From Tricholoma matsutake (taxonomy: Eukaryota > Basidiomycota > Agaricomycetes > Agaricales > Tricholomataceae): DNA of 64,000 nucleotides. Where the stretch lies: positions 3,720,001 to 3,784,000 of the forward strand of contig AP026538.1 of assembly GCA_026075535.2 (NCBI GenBank), in the 5' to 3' direction. Under the pieces are notes generated by a model, which was not told the DNA's origin, did no database searches, and saw nothing but the letters and a program-made list of their open reading frames with translations. Each line of letters starts with the position of its first letter. Position 1 is the first letter of the stretch. Of the stretch, positions 45,478 through 57,241 are shown one piece after another. A program made the position numbers and the translations under genes.

Positions 45478-48400
45478 TCAGAGGTGGTACCTCTTCTTAT
45501 ATGCTGTCAGGATCTTGGGGGCATTCTTCAAGTTTGATTTGGGTTCCCATGTGTTCTCGGATGTCGGGTAGTCAACCCATTTCATGAGGTAACGGCGTGT
45601 CTTGCCATGCTTCTTGTGTGTGATGATCGCTTCCACTTCATATTCATTTTCTCCTTCCACAAGGTTGGGTGGTGGAGTCAGGAAGTTTCATCCATGAGTG
45701 TCATTCTCATGGTATTGCGTGAGTAAAGCCACATAGAATACTGGGGGGATCTTCCATCTTGGTGGCAGTTTCAATTGGTATGTTGTTCTCGACAAGGCAT
45801 CTTCAATTATGAAGGGCCCTTCTCATTTTGGCACCAATTTTCTCATTGGGTAGCCAATCTTCAGGTTCTTGGAGTCAAGCCATACTTGTTCTCCAACCTT
45901 GAATAGTTCGCATCGCCCTTTCGTTCGGGCAGCCATAGCCTGTCTGGCCAGTTCATGTGCAGCAAGAGCTTCCCTTCTCGCAGAGAGAAGTTCTTGGATT
46001 CTCTGTTTGGCAGCCGGCATGTTTGTCTTTTTGTAAGGGGTGGGGATAGCATGTGGTTGATATCCCATCATCAAGTAAAACAGCGAGTGTTTTACTGTGG
46101 AGTGCATCTTCTGGTTGTGTGCAAATTCTGCTGTTGGGAGATAATGCTCCCAATCTTTGGGTTTGTTCAAACAGAACATGCAGAGGTAAACTTCTAGCTC
46201 TTGGTTTACTCACTCTGTTTCTCCATCGGTCTGGGGGTGATAAGTGGTGCTCATGGATAGCTTGATCCCGAGCAGTCATCCGAGTTCTCAGAAGAGTTTG
46301 GATGTGAATCGAGGGTCTCTGTTTAAGATGATTATTCTGGGGAGTCCAAATATTGTGTATACATGGTGCAGGTAAAGGTCTGCAGTGCCAAGTGCGTCGA
46401 TCGTCTTCGTGCAAGGGATAAAAATTACCCCCTTTGTAAGACCATGGTCTACCACGACCATGATTGAGTCAAATCCATTTATTACAGGCAGATCCATAAT
46501 GAAATCCATCATCACTAGCTCAAATGGTCTGCTGGCATCGGATGATATCGGTGTCAGTGGTGGGGTTGTCGGGTGCATGTTGATCTTCATTTGCTGGCAC
46601 TTTGTGCAGCCTTCAATGTACTTCTTTATGAAGTTGGCCATTCCTGGCCACCAGTAGTCTCGTCAGATCAGTTCAATCGTCTGCCATTGTCCAGGGTGCC
46701 CTGTTGTGATGCTATCATGGTATTTCTGTATGATCGCTTGGCGGAGGGTTTCGTCCTGTGGCACGTAGCATCTGTCTTTGAAAAAGAGCAGGCCATCTTC
46801 AAATTTCCAGTCCTCCAATGCAGACTTGATTGGGGGAGTTCCATTCTCATAAAGCGTCATTTACGAGGTCATCCTTCATTATTGCTGAGACCAGGGCTCC
46901 CTGGAGCTCAGTGTCAATTGTTTTCACAAATAGTTCATCAGCGAGGATGGTCTTGTCCTCATTATCAGTGTCTTCTTTGGCTATGTGATCTGCTCTCCTC
47001 AATAGGGCATCAGATTGTACCATCTGTGATCCTGGTATGTGTTGTAGCTTCAGGTCGAATTGTGACAGGTAGATGCTCCATCTAGCCTGTTGTCGGTTCA
47101 GTTTCTGTGCCTGATGGAAGTATGTCAGGTTCTTGTGATTGGATAGTACCATCACAGGGAACAGCATCCCCTGTAGGTAGTGCCTCCATGTTTCCAGCGC
47201 TCGGATTACTCCCAGTAGTTCCCTGTCATATATCTTGTAATTTCTTTCCACTTCATTGAAAGAATGCGAGATGTATCCGCATGGGTGCCAGTCTCCATTG
47301 GCATCCTGTTGTCTGAGTACTGCACCTGTCACAAATTTTGAGGCATCAGATTCCACCACAAATGGTTTTGTTGTGTCTGGCATCAGCAGTACTGGGGCTT
47401 CATTGAACTTCCTTTTTAGTGCATCAAATGACTGCTGGCAGTCGTTCATCCATTTGAATTTCTGGTTCTTCTTTGTCAAATCATTCAGCGGTCTGGCCAG
47501 ATCTGCGAAGTGTCCAATGAATTGTCGATAGAAGTTTCTGAATCCTAGGAAGGATCTTACATCCTTCACTGTCTTTAGCGTGGGTCAGTCCTTGATCCCA
47601 GCCAGTTTTGTGTTGTCTATTGCAAGTTCATTGGGCCTGATGATCATGCCCAGGAAGTCGACTTCTTGCACATTGAACTTGCATTTCTCTATTTTCAAGT
47701 AGAGATCACATTGTTGTAATCGTTTGAGGACCCCTTTTGGTCCTTATCCGGTGTTCTTCTTCCATCTTTGAGAAGATCAGGATGTCGTCCATATAGATGA
47801 TGAGCCATCCTTCATCTAGCATGTCTCGGAAGAGATCATTCATCATGGCCTGGAATGTTGCTGGTGAGTTGCACAGCCCAAAGAACATCACCATTGGCTT
47901 GAATAGCCCTCGGTTAGTCTTGAACGCTGCCTTCCACTCATCTCCTTTCTTTATCCATACGTTATGATATCCCCATCGAATATCAAGTTTTGTGAAAATT
48001 TTTGCTCCCTCCAGCTTGTCCAAGAGGTCTCCAATCAGTGGCAGGGGGTAGTTGTTTCAGATCATTCCTTTGTTCAGATAGCGATAGTCTTGGCAAGGTC
48101 GCAGAGCGTCAGAGTCCTTCTTCGACATGAAGAAGAATGGGGATGCCATGGGTGATTTTGACGGTTGGATGTATCCTTTCTCCAGGTTTTCATCTAGAAA
48201 CTCGTTGAGTTTCTCTTGTTTCTTCGGTGTCAGTGGGTAGACTTTGCAATCCTTCGGTACAAAGCCTTCCTTTAAGTTGATCGCATGATCCCATGGTCTT
48301 GATTCCGGGAATCGTTCAGATGTGGCTTTCTCAAATACCTGTCTGTATTTCTGGTATTCCAGTGGCAGTAGGTCATCCAGGGTCTGTTTGCTGGCCTCCC

Positions 48401-48539
48401 TCCCCTCATCTTGCTCATGCGCGAGTTGCTGGGAAATGGATGTCTTTGCTCTGATCCATGCGCTCTTCAAGAATACATATTGTGGGGAGTCCTTGGCTTT
48501 TGTAATCCTGGAGATTGTGTTCATTTTCCATATGTACAT
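45478..48539 (-). pseudogene. Gypsy B pol: RT, RNase H, integrase, chromodomain
   Basis: Broken into several minus frames. RT: KVYPLTPKKQEKLNEFLDEN and PSKSPMASPFFF (48057-48539), then [10 protein letters not shown] (YMDD box intact) in 47706-48023. RNase H: VVESDASKFVTGAVLRQQ and IYDRELLGVIRALETWRHYL (46847-47569). Integrase: zinc-binding region near 46620-46840, then DFIMDLPVINGFDSIMVVVD and LNRDPRFTSKLF (46288-46641), where the second catalytic Asp is kept. The frame 45823-46179 is the integrase C-terminus. A short chromodomain (RRYLMKWVDYPTSENTWEP) ends at 45478. Confidence 0.8.
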
Positions 48540-48671
48540 ATGGGTCGGTCCTCGGTGTTCCTTGGTCAGGGGTGGTTCTTCTGGTGGTTCGAATATGCCA
48601 ATGACCGGTTCTCCTCGTACATATGCAATCAGGGGGTCTGTCGCATCTTGTTCATGGGTTTCTCCCGTTGC

Positions 48672-49870
48672 TCATATTTCCATGCCGGTGTCTCCCAGTA
48701 GTTCCTCATCTGGTACTTCTTTGACCTTTACTTGAGGGGAAGTCTCCCTGGGCATAGGTACTTCAGCATTGATGGTACTGTGATCTGGGGTCCTAATATC
48801 GTGGGTCGGGGTAGTCCCTTGTCGAGAGTTGTTTGTCCTGTTTTGTGGTGTCATTTTCATGTTCCTTTTGCTGGTGCTTCCCTCCCCTGTGGAGGTTAGC
48901 AATTCTTTCATCTTTTGCAAGATTCGTCGTGTCCTGTCGCATCCATTGTATTTGCCCTTCTCCAGTTGTTCTTTCTTCTGGTTTTCTCGGGTCTTGGCAA
49001 CAGCATGTCTCGCTGCTTTGAGGTTCCTTTCTTCTTTAGGAGTACCCCTGGTCTTGGTCTTTGTGACAGCTTTCTGGACTGAATTCAGTTTTTTTGCTTT
49101 CTTTTCGGAAAGCCTTTCCTTCATCTTTGCCACAGCCAGTTGTGCTTGGGCAAGGTTTCTCTCCTTCGCTTTGAAGAGTCTTTCTCTAGTTTTGGCCACA
49201 GCCAATCTGGCTCGGGCAAGGCTCCTCTCTTTTTCTTCAGAGAGCCTCTGTCTTGTCTTGGCCACAATGTGTTGAATTTGTGCCATTCTGTCATTGGGTG
49301 TATCCCTTCCAGTGTTGACCCTGGGGAGGTTTAGGGTGTTTGGGAGGGCCCATTCGGCTCTTGTCTTCTCCAAGATTTGCTGGATCTGAGCCCATCGTTC
49401 TTCATCTTGGAACTCAAAGGTTCCCTTCTTCCAGTTGATGATCAGGTTTATCTCCCACAGCCATGGCAGGCCCAGGATTACCGATTCTTTGCCTAGTCCA
49501 GCGACAAGGTATTCTATTGGGTAGCCCCTCCTGTTGATGTGGAGCCTCCCTTTCATGCATCTAGTGATTGTTTCCTGCTTATTCAGGGTTCCATCTACAT
49601 TTGTGGCCCAGATGGTGCGGCCTAAGGGATATGTCCTGATCCCTTCTCATTCCACAAATTTCGAGTCGATAAAGACTCCTCCTGCTCCAGAGTTGAGGAG
49701 CGCATTCATTGCGACGTCTTTCCCATTGTCTGACTCAGCTACCCAAATAGACAGGCGCATAGATTGTCTATTCATGGTAGCTAAGAGTACAGATCCTACA
49801 GAGACTACAGTGGTGACTGGCATTGTATCAGGCCGCTGTTCTAAAAACCCGATTCCTCCATGAGGTTGAG
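48672..49870 (-). pseudogene. Gypsy B protease with 22-residue-repeat linker
   Basis: The protease active site reads LLNSGAGG near 49680 (Asp to Asn; copy 1 at 4230 has LLDSGAG), so this copy is catalytically dead. The frame 48672-49556 continues through ILGLPWLW into the linker. Residues 98-185 of that frame form four 22-residue tandem repeats beginning VAK(T/M), encoded at about 48999-49265. A less regular fifth follows. Confidence 0.75.
48936..49265 (-). repeat. 66-bp coding tandem repeat in Gypsy B pol
   Basis: Units such as VAKTRQRLSEEKERSLARAR+LA and VAKTRERLFKAKERNLAQAQ+LA recur four to five times between protease and RT. The equivalent stretch in copy 1 lies at about 3480-3815. Confidence 0.7.
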
Positions 49871-52020
49871 GGCTCGTTCCTTCTCTTCTTTGTCCAGTTC
49901 ATCCAGCATCGTGCAGATCTTCTGGTAGGTGTCCACCCCAGTCTTTTTCTGGGTGAAGTGGTTTTGGTAGGGGGGTGGTGCTGACCCTGTCTGGGCGGGG
50001 TTCTTTCCATCCTTATGGTCAGATGATTGGTGTCCGGGTTGGTGGCAGATGAAACACAACCCCTTTTGGAGGTGTTCCATGCATTCTTGGTTCATTAATC
50101 GGTTGATGTCAAGAGAGGGCTGTCCTTTCTTCATCGTTTCTTTTGTCTGCTGGTTCTGCCTGGTCTTTCCCAGGATTGCCATGGCCTGTTGCCATTGGCC
50201 TTCATATTTTGAAGCTGCCTTTATCCAGCCTTCGAGAGTGTTGGGTACTGTCTCCATTGTGTGTACCCTCTTCAGTAATTTGGTGATAGGTTGTCCCCTC
50301 GGCTCAAAGGCCAATTCATCATTTCGGCCACATTCTAATCACATCGGATAACTCGCACGAGGTCCCAGAAGCAGTGCGACCACTCCCGACCAAGTCTACC
50401 AAGTGTGATATCGTATCGAACACGGTCGAGCATTGTCAAATGTGGTCGAGCATCGTCGAATGCGATTGAGCATCATATCAAATGCGATTGAACATCGTCA
50501 AGCATCATCGAACATCGTCGAGCATCATCAATCAATATCGAGAGACTGTGAGCAACATTGGGTGCCACATTTGTTATCTATATGGTGGAATACCATGCGC
50601 CAGGAAGTATTCCAACTCGTGCTCAAACCTGCTGATAGTAGGTCAGCCTTGTTCCAAGTCCCTATCACGCACAGAACCCGCTGGACACATTATTGCAAGA
50701 CTTAGTGCGGTTTATACACAAAGGACAGTCCCCTTTTAGTTCTATACCCTTTATTACTCCTTCATCATATGATACATCTCTTTTTTCTTTGGGTTCCAGT
50801 CTCCTTTTTGGCCTTGTGCCTTAACTCATATCTTTTGCCTCATGTTCTACACATGTTTCTTATACCTTTTTAGGAAGTTTCTTTTAAAACATATAAAACT
50901 CTGTAGTATCTACTTGAGAAAAAAAAAGAAATTGTCTTCACCTATCATCTTGTATACAGTTCTAAGCATCTGATCAACTTTCTAAAACAATCTAAGTCTC
51001 TATGAGTTTTTTCAATCAATGAGAAACCTCTGCGATCATCACGTCCTCAATCTTCCTTCAATCCTCTCGTCATTAGCACTAGCAACCATTTCAACACGTT
51101 CTAGCCATCAACTATAGCCTTCGTATACTTTTGACCTATCAAAAGGTCCTCGGAATACACACTTTGACCATTGATGATAAACATTGTTTGTTGTCAATCT
51201 CATTGATCATCCTTGATATTGATCAATACTCGATCGGACCATGCCGAACACCTTCGTCTCTCATAGCACTACCTTCACAACTAGTACTAACTATTTATCT
51301 ACCCATAGGTTGGACCACAAACATTCGGAACAACTCGCACCCTTCCTCAGACTTATCGCAAATATCATAGATTGCCTCATCGGCAGTTTAGGTGGTTTTC
51401 CTGGGTTGAGTATCATCATCGGGGTGCAGTCCATCCATGAAGTACTCGATCATGGCTGCATCTTCAGTGATTCCTGTCCTGTCTTTCAGGATGCAGAAGT
51501 TCGCCACATATTCTTTGAGGTTCCCTGAACCTTGTTTGAGATTTTTAATCTCTGTCTTTGCCGTTCCGGCATTGTCAATCAGTGAGAAGGCTTCTAGGAC
51601 CTTCTGTCAGAAGTCTGCATATTCTCCGAGTCCCTCAGACTGGTGTTGGTTGACAAATGCCTGTGCCCAGGCAGCTGCTGTCCCTCCATTCATGAAGGAC
51701 AGCATGAAGATGATCTTTTTGTCATTTGTATCGTAGACCTGGTCATTGATTTGCAAGTACAGGCCTATCTCCTGCAGGAACCTGGCAGTCTTGGTCTGCT
51801 CTCCTGAGAAGTCTGTGGGTGATCAGATTCGAATGTCCTTCACGACATTATTGGTGTGGTTGCGGCGGGTTCAGACATCTCATTATAGAGGTCGTCAATT
51901 TCATCTGTTAGGAAGCAGGTGGATGTTTCAGGTGGGGGTGTGTGCAGTTGTTTGAAGTCTTCATCAGTGAGGAAATCTCCTCGTTGTCTTTTGGTTGATC
52001 CATAGAACCAACGCTGTGCT
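49841..52020 (-). pseudogene. Gypsy B gag, interrupted by repeat R1
   Basis: The C-terminal part at 49841-50280 has the zinc knuckle CFICHQPGHQSSDH (again C-C-H-H). The N-terminal and core part lies at 51419-52020 (for example, on the minus strand, the equivalent of AWVQAFVNQH). R1 (50281-51418) splits the codons for LHP/KLLKRVH. Stops and frameshifts add to the damage. Confidence 0.75.
50281..51418 (-). mobile_element. Repeat R1, copy 2
   Basis: Minus-strand orientation: starts TGATGATACTCAACCCAGG and ends GACAACCTATCACCA. Inserted in Gypsy B gag; copy 1 of the same gag (near 4812) is uninterrupted and shows no clear target duplication here. Confidence 0.7.
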
Positions 52021-52164
52021 GGGGTTGAGTAACAGACTAGTCTTCCATTGTATCAGTACCAAGATGAACCTGGCTGTGGTTCTGCTTCTCTTGGTGGTCG
52101 GTCTGGGGTTTGTCTAGACCCAGGTCATTGCGGTGTGTATTGGGACGTATTGCCTACACCTAGG

Positions 52165-52834
52165 TAGGTGGGCTAGCAGATAGTTTAGATCTTATGTTAA
52201 GGGCAAAGCCTCAACCACTCAATCTAGTCGATGTTGTTCGATGAGGTGCTTCCTCGACAAGTCGTTCGGCACTAGTCTTACTTGGAGCGTCCAACGTAAG
52301 ATAGATAGTGCACTCTAGCAGGCCTTTTACATAGAGTCATTCAGGTTCATGCACTAATGGGCTTCCTTAGTGGTTTTGAGTAAGTTTACAAGTTTGCAAG
52401 TTAAGGCTGTAGATTGCCTAGATCTAAACTAAGGACATCCCTACTACGAGTTGCAGTACTTATACTACAAGGGAGGTCCTTATCATCCAATTGGAAAGAT
52501 AGATGCATATCAAGTAAGAATAGAAACAATAAGCCTCATGCCTAGCATGAGGCATCTGATGTCAATTGTGAGAGTCCGACATCACGGACCTCATGTCAAG
52601 GGGCTGTTGTATCACAGCATGTGTGGGAGTGGGTTCAGGTGCATGGAGTCACCATGCATCAAGGGTGCCTTCCACAGGAAGGAGACTGAATGCATGCAGT
52701 CGGCATGCATTGTGTGTGTGTCTGGTGTCAAGGACATGCCCTAGGCATGAATCAGGTAGTGCCTCCTGTCTGGAGGGGATCGTTGGGTCGGTTGGGTCGG
52801 TCAGGTTCCATGAGTTACAAGGAAAATGGTAACA
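52165..52834 (-). repeat. Gypsy B copy 2, 5' LTR
   Basis: Starts TGTTACCATTTTCCTTG at 52834 on the minus strand. The inner end is placed near CACCTACCTAGGTG (about 52165) by comparison with copy 1; the exact U5 border is unresolved. Confidence 0.65.
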
Positions 52835-53855
52835 CTTCACCCTTAACACTTTGTGTTTCTCCCTAACAATGCCTCTCTTTACTCCATCCAGTGCCTACAT
52901 TTACTCTAGGAATGTCATTCAAGATCTGTCCCTTGTGCTTTTGGAATAAATGCCTGCCACAAGTTCAAGTTTGACTCTTTCCTCAACACTACCCAAAGCA
53001 TCCTCAATAGCAAGTTCTTTCTTTGTTTTTTCTTGTTCTTATACTGTATGTCTTGGTTTTAGGGCCAAAATGGATAACCTCCATCAAAATATGGGGAATG
53101 GCACCCAGGTCACCCTACTACAACATTTCACACTGGAAATTGGAATTATATCCAGGTCAACTCTGCCAGATGGGGATTTTTTTATCACACAGATGGCTAA
53201 GAACTCAAACACATGAACATTGTCAAGAGCAGCATAGGTGCCACTGGTGCTAGAGGATGTGTACACATTGGGAAGGGCAGTGCTTTGGGTGAGTGTTATT
53301 TGTTGCAAAGTCACTCATGTAAAATATATGGAACTGGGGGGAAACTCCTGCTGCTCTGACCGCTCCTTCAAGCATAACCAAACCAGCCTCCAGCCAAATC
53401 AAGAAGATGCCTCCATCAAATCAAGTCCCAGCTCCAAAAAAAACCCATCCATTGGTTCCTCTGCACCCTACTATGCTGTGATTAGAGTAATTTCCCTCTG
53501 TGTTGACAAGGACAAAGGAAGAGTAGTGTCCTCATCCCATGTGGTCTCCTATCAGCCTTGCATCATCAACATCAAGTATGGCAGGCAGTGTAGCTGGTAT
53601 ATCATCAATCAGCACCTGCTCTTTGTTCTGTCCATTTAAATTGTCAGGCTCCATGAGTGGCATCAGCATAGGCAGAATGGGGCCTAAGAAAGTGTTGGGT
53701 GCTGTGCCTGACTTCTACAGGGTCGTCAACAAGATTGTTGTCAAGGCTTTCATTGTCAAGACTTCTGGAACCTCCAGCTATCTCAGGGGAGCACAAATGA
53801 TGGCATCAATTGGCACCCGCTCTTCATTCATTCTGTTAAACTTGTTGTTGGGCTC
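52835..53855. other. No gene recognised
   Basis: Several short ORFs on both strands (52950-53216 plus, 53084-53314 minus, 53539-53850 plus) show no domain. Probably old transposon sequence. Confidence 0.4.
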
Positions 53856-54732
53856 TGTAAGGGGACTAGGGGGTGCCCTGTGTGTTTCTCCTATTTTTTA
53901 CATTTGTCCTATATTTTTTCTCACTTTATTTCCTCCTATTCTTCATTTTCTATGATTTTTCCTTATTTTATTACTAATTTCCCTTTCTATCACATTTGTG
54001 CATGTTGACAGTTTTATATTTAGAGGTGGAGTACTATAAGGGCAACCTTAGAGGCCACTTAATTAATGGACTAGCAAAGGGAAATCCAAAGTTAAAATTA
54101 TAGTACATATTACAGGGATTGGAGGTGCACCTAGCAAAGGGAAATCCAAAGAGAAAACTCTAAGGACCCCTTTGCCAATGCCCAGTATATGTGAAGACTG
54201 CAAAAATCAAATAATAACCTAAAAATAGAAAAGGAGGAGATAGGCAGATCAAGGCCGCCGAATGACATCATATAGATGTCGGAAAGGGTACTCTGCCTCC
54301 AAATATAAAACTGTCAACATGCACAAATGTGATAGAAAGGAAAATTAGTAATAAAATAAGGAAAAATCATAGAAAATAAAGAATAGAAGGAAATGAAGTG
54401 AGGAAAAATATAGGACAAATGTAAAAAATAGGAGAAACACATGGGGCACCCCCTAGTCCCCTTACAAGTACCATTTCTGACATCTACCCCTTGGTATGAT
54501 GTCATTCAGCAGCCTTGATCTGCCTATTTCCGCCTTTTCTATTTTTAGGCTATTATTTGATTTTTGCAATCTTCACATATACTGGGCATTGGCAAAGGGG
54601 TCCTTAGAGTTTTCTCTTTGGATTTCCCTTTGCTAGATGCACTTCCACTCCCTGTAATATGTACCATAATTTTAACTTTGGATTTCCCTTTGCTAGTCCA
54701 CTAATTAAGTGGCCTCTAAGGTTGCCCTTATA
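53856..54732 (+). repeat. Gypsy A solo LTR (outer), split by a second LTR
   Basis: Plus orientation: TGTAAGGGGACTAGG at 53856 to GCCCTTATA at 54732, interrupted at 54035-54466. The two halves join at AGTAC to give a complete LTR of about 440 bp. Flanks GGCTC and GTCTA share three of five bases, so the original duplication may have decayed. No internal region lies nearby in this orientation. Confidence 0.8.
54035..54466 (-). repeat. Gypsy A solo LTR (inner), inserted in the outer LTR
   Basis: 432 bp, TATAAGGG...CCCCTTACA, opposite in orientation to the outer LTR, flanked by a perfect 5-bp duplication AGTAC (54030-54034 and 54467-54471). Confidence 0.88.
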
Positions 54733-54782
54733 GTCTATGTACATAGCCTTTCATTTTAGGACTTTTGTGCAGATGTTTTTAG

Positions 54783-55131
54783 TGTTAGGGATTAGCCTCA
54801 ATATTGTTAGGAAACAACCCCATTACCTAGTAGAATTTCATTTTTATTTTATTATGTCGAATTATCCTACATGATGCTACAAGTGGCTACATGCATGGGG
54901 TGTGAGAATTTTATTTCACGTGCATCAATATGTACATGCATGTATGCATGTGTTGGTAGCAACAACATACAATATATGTTACATAGTATATAAACCTCAA
55001 ATACACACCTAGGGGACCCCAGTTGTGTTCTCTTAGGTATTCCACCTATACTTGTGGTGCAAAACACCTTTCTCAACCAACTCATCTATTAATATCCATT
55101 GCATCAAAACCATCAATTTCCCCATCATGCA
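54783..55131 (+). repeat. Possible Gypsy C 5' LTR
   Basis: TGTTAGGG...CATGCA with TATA-like TATATAAACC near 54988, followed after two bases by TGGATCCAGC (55134), which could be a primer binding site starting TGG. No second LTR copy is present to confirm it. Confidence 0.35.
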
Positions 55132-55563
55132 CGTGGATCCAGCCCCCTTCTTGTAGAGAGAACCCACATGGTCTTAGCTAGCAGATAGTGGGTGTCACCC
55201 TAACATAAGAACACAACTTCCCATACCAGTGCACCTTCTCTTACTTGCACATACATCATTGTTTCACTGTGCCACATCTGATTACTCATCCTTTTGGTGC
55301 AAGCTGAAAGTAATTGTGCATATGTAATCTAGCTTTTCTTTCATAAGCTGATGCCAGGCCTCACCTTACATTGTGACTGCCAGTGATTGAGAGGCAGCAC
55401 ATGTCATTAGGACAGCTGCAACCAGACAACTGTTTGGATCTGGTTGAGTTACAATTTACATTACTCTATTCAGATGACTATTTTAGTTACAAGCCAAATT
55501 CAGTGATAACTCCAAGAACAGGCACCTTAGCTGAAGAAGTGATTCATCACAGATCTATCTGTT

Positions 55564-57241
55564 ATGTCTGAACCATCAACCTCTAAACCTGGTCCTAATC
55601 CTGTTCCTGCACCATTGCTAGAGGCAAAGATTGATGCACTCACAGCACAAGTGTTGCAATTAGTATCAGTGTTGGCAGCATCACAGCCCAGGCAAGCAGA
55701 AGTACAGCCACAGACAACAGCAGATAGAGATGACAAGATGAAGGAGATGGTGGAGTGGGTTTCACAAGATAATGAGCAGGTGGTGGAGAAGTCCAAAAAT
55801 GGAAAAGTGTGCTTACCTAAGTATGCACCCAAATCTTTGACAGTACCATGGAGAATACAAAATCATTCATCAGCTTTATAGTATTGTACATCCATGGGAG
55901 GAAGCCAGAGTTCCATACAGCTGAGTCTAGGATAATGTTTGCTCTCTCATACATCCAGGGGGGGAAAGTACAGTTCTGGAGAAATGAGGCTATTAATCAA
56001 TTTGCCATGGGAAATAAACCATTTCTGACTTTCAAAGAATTTTTGGAAAGTTTGGAGGCACAGTGTGGGGATCTTAATCTGAAGGCAACAGCTAATGCCA
56101 AATTAACAACCATGCACCAAGGTTCCTTAACAGTGGATGAGTTTATTTTGCAGTCCAAAGTGGAAGCTTCGCAAATGGACATGACAGAAGCCGCATTGGT
56201 AGAATTTTTGAAAGCAGGATTAAATTCCTCCTTATTCAAGTCTATCTACTAACTACCTTCTGCCAGAAAAGTTGGATGAGTGGTATAATTGGGCAATGCA
56301 CCTTTTTCAGCAATATCAGCAGGAACAGGCTGAATCAAAGTTGATGTATGGGAGTAGTAAATTTGGAAAGTCATCAGGGGGAAAGTCTGAGAAAGGAAAG
56401 GCACCTCAGGCACAACTAGGGCACAGCACAGGTAACACTGTGTGTTTCCGGTCATGGGTATGCACAGGTATGGGTACAGGTATGGGATTGCCATACCTGG
56501 GCAACACCATACCCTTTTCCATGGTGTTACGGGTATGTGCAGGTATGCCGGTACCTGGATTTTGGTCAGGTGAGTGATCATCTGTGTTGAGATTTCGAGC
56601 TCAGCCCTCAGTTGCCTGTGGTTGCCTGTGGTTGCCTGCAGTCACAGTAATATTTTCTTGTTACATGTTACATTCTATTTATGGGTTACTATGTATCTAT
56701 GCTACAGTTTCACTTGATGTGTATCATAGATATTGTTTATTATTTACTGATTACTATATAAAGCTTGTGTATCGTAGTAGTTGTGCTCTTCAGAGGGGGG
56801 TCACTTTCTATATATTAATTTAGTGTAATTAGATTATTAAAATACATATTCATATCAATACCCATGAATAACCATGGGTAACCTGCAAAAACCTGCGGTA
56901 ACACTGTACCCCTACCCATGCGGGTACAGTGTTCATGGGTATGGGTAGGGGTATAAGAAAATATACCCAAGGGTTACCCGTGCTGTGCCCTAGGCACAAC
57001 CGGCAGCACAAACTCTGAGGGCACAGCCACCAGCCATGGCAGTGACACCTATTGTTGCAGAGTCAGCAGCACTAGACACTATGGAGGTTGATCAAGTGCC
57101 CCACTTAAAATGTTTTAACTTTGGGCAGTTAGGACATATTTCTAGGAATTGCAGGCAGAAGAGAAAGATTAGGGACACTACAACTGAGGAAGTGAAGCAG
57201 GAGGAAAGCAGGCAGCAGAATTTTGTGGAAGAGTCTCAGTG
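55564..57241 (+). pseudogene. Gypsy C gag
   Basis: N-terminal frame 55564-55881 (LLEAKIDALTAQVLQLVSVL), then core frame 55848-56252 with RIMFALSYIQGGKVQFW and LTFKEFLESLEAQCGD. The zinc knuckle near 57113 reads CFNFGQLGHISRNC, with Phe replacing the second Cys. Two frameshifts and the MITE insertion break it. Confidence 0.75.
56417..56992. mobile_element. hAT-type MITE in Gypsy C gag
   Basis: 576 bp with inverted ends TAGGGCACAGCAC(A/G)GGTAAC and a perfect 8-bp target duplication GGCACAAC (56409-56416 and 56993-57000). Subterminal GGTATGGGTA/TACCCATG repeats are abundant. It has no transposase. Its TIR differs from the hAT at 40374, so it belongs to another subfamily. Confidence 0.9.

Larger units (their letters stand above)
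43656..52834 (-). mobile_element. Ty3/Gypsy family B, copy 2 (near full length, defective)
   Basis: Order on the minus strand: 5' LTR (52834-52165), gag (52020 down to 49841, interrupted by R1 at 50281-51418), protease, 22-residue-repeat linker, RT, RNase H, integrase, chromodomain, an extra zinc-knuckle ORF, polypurine tract and 3' LTR (44285-43656). Many frameshifts and stops make it inactive. Confidence 0.85.
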
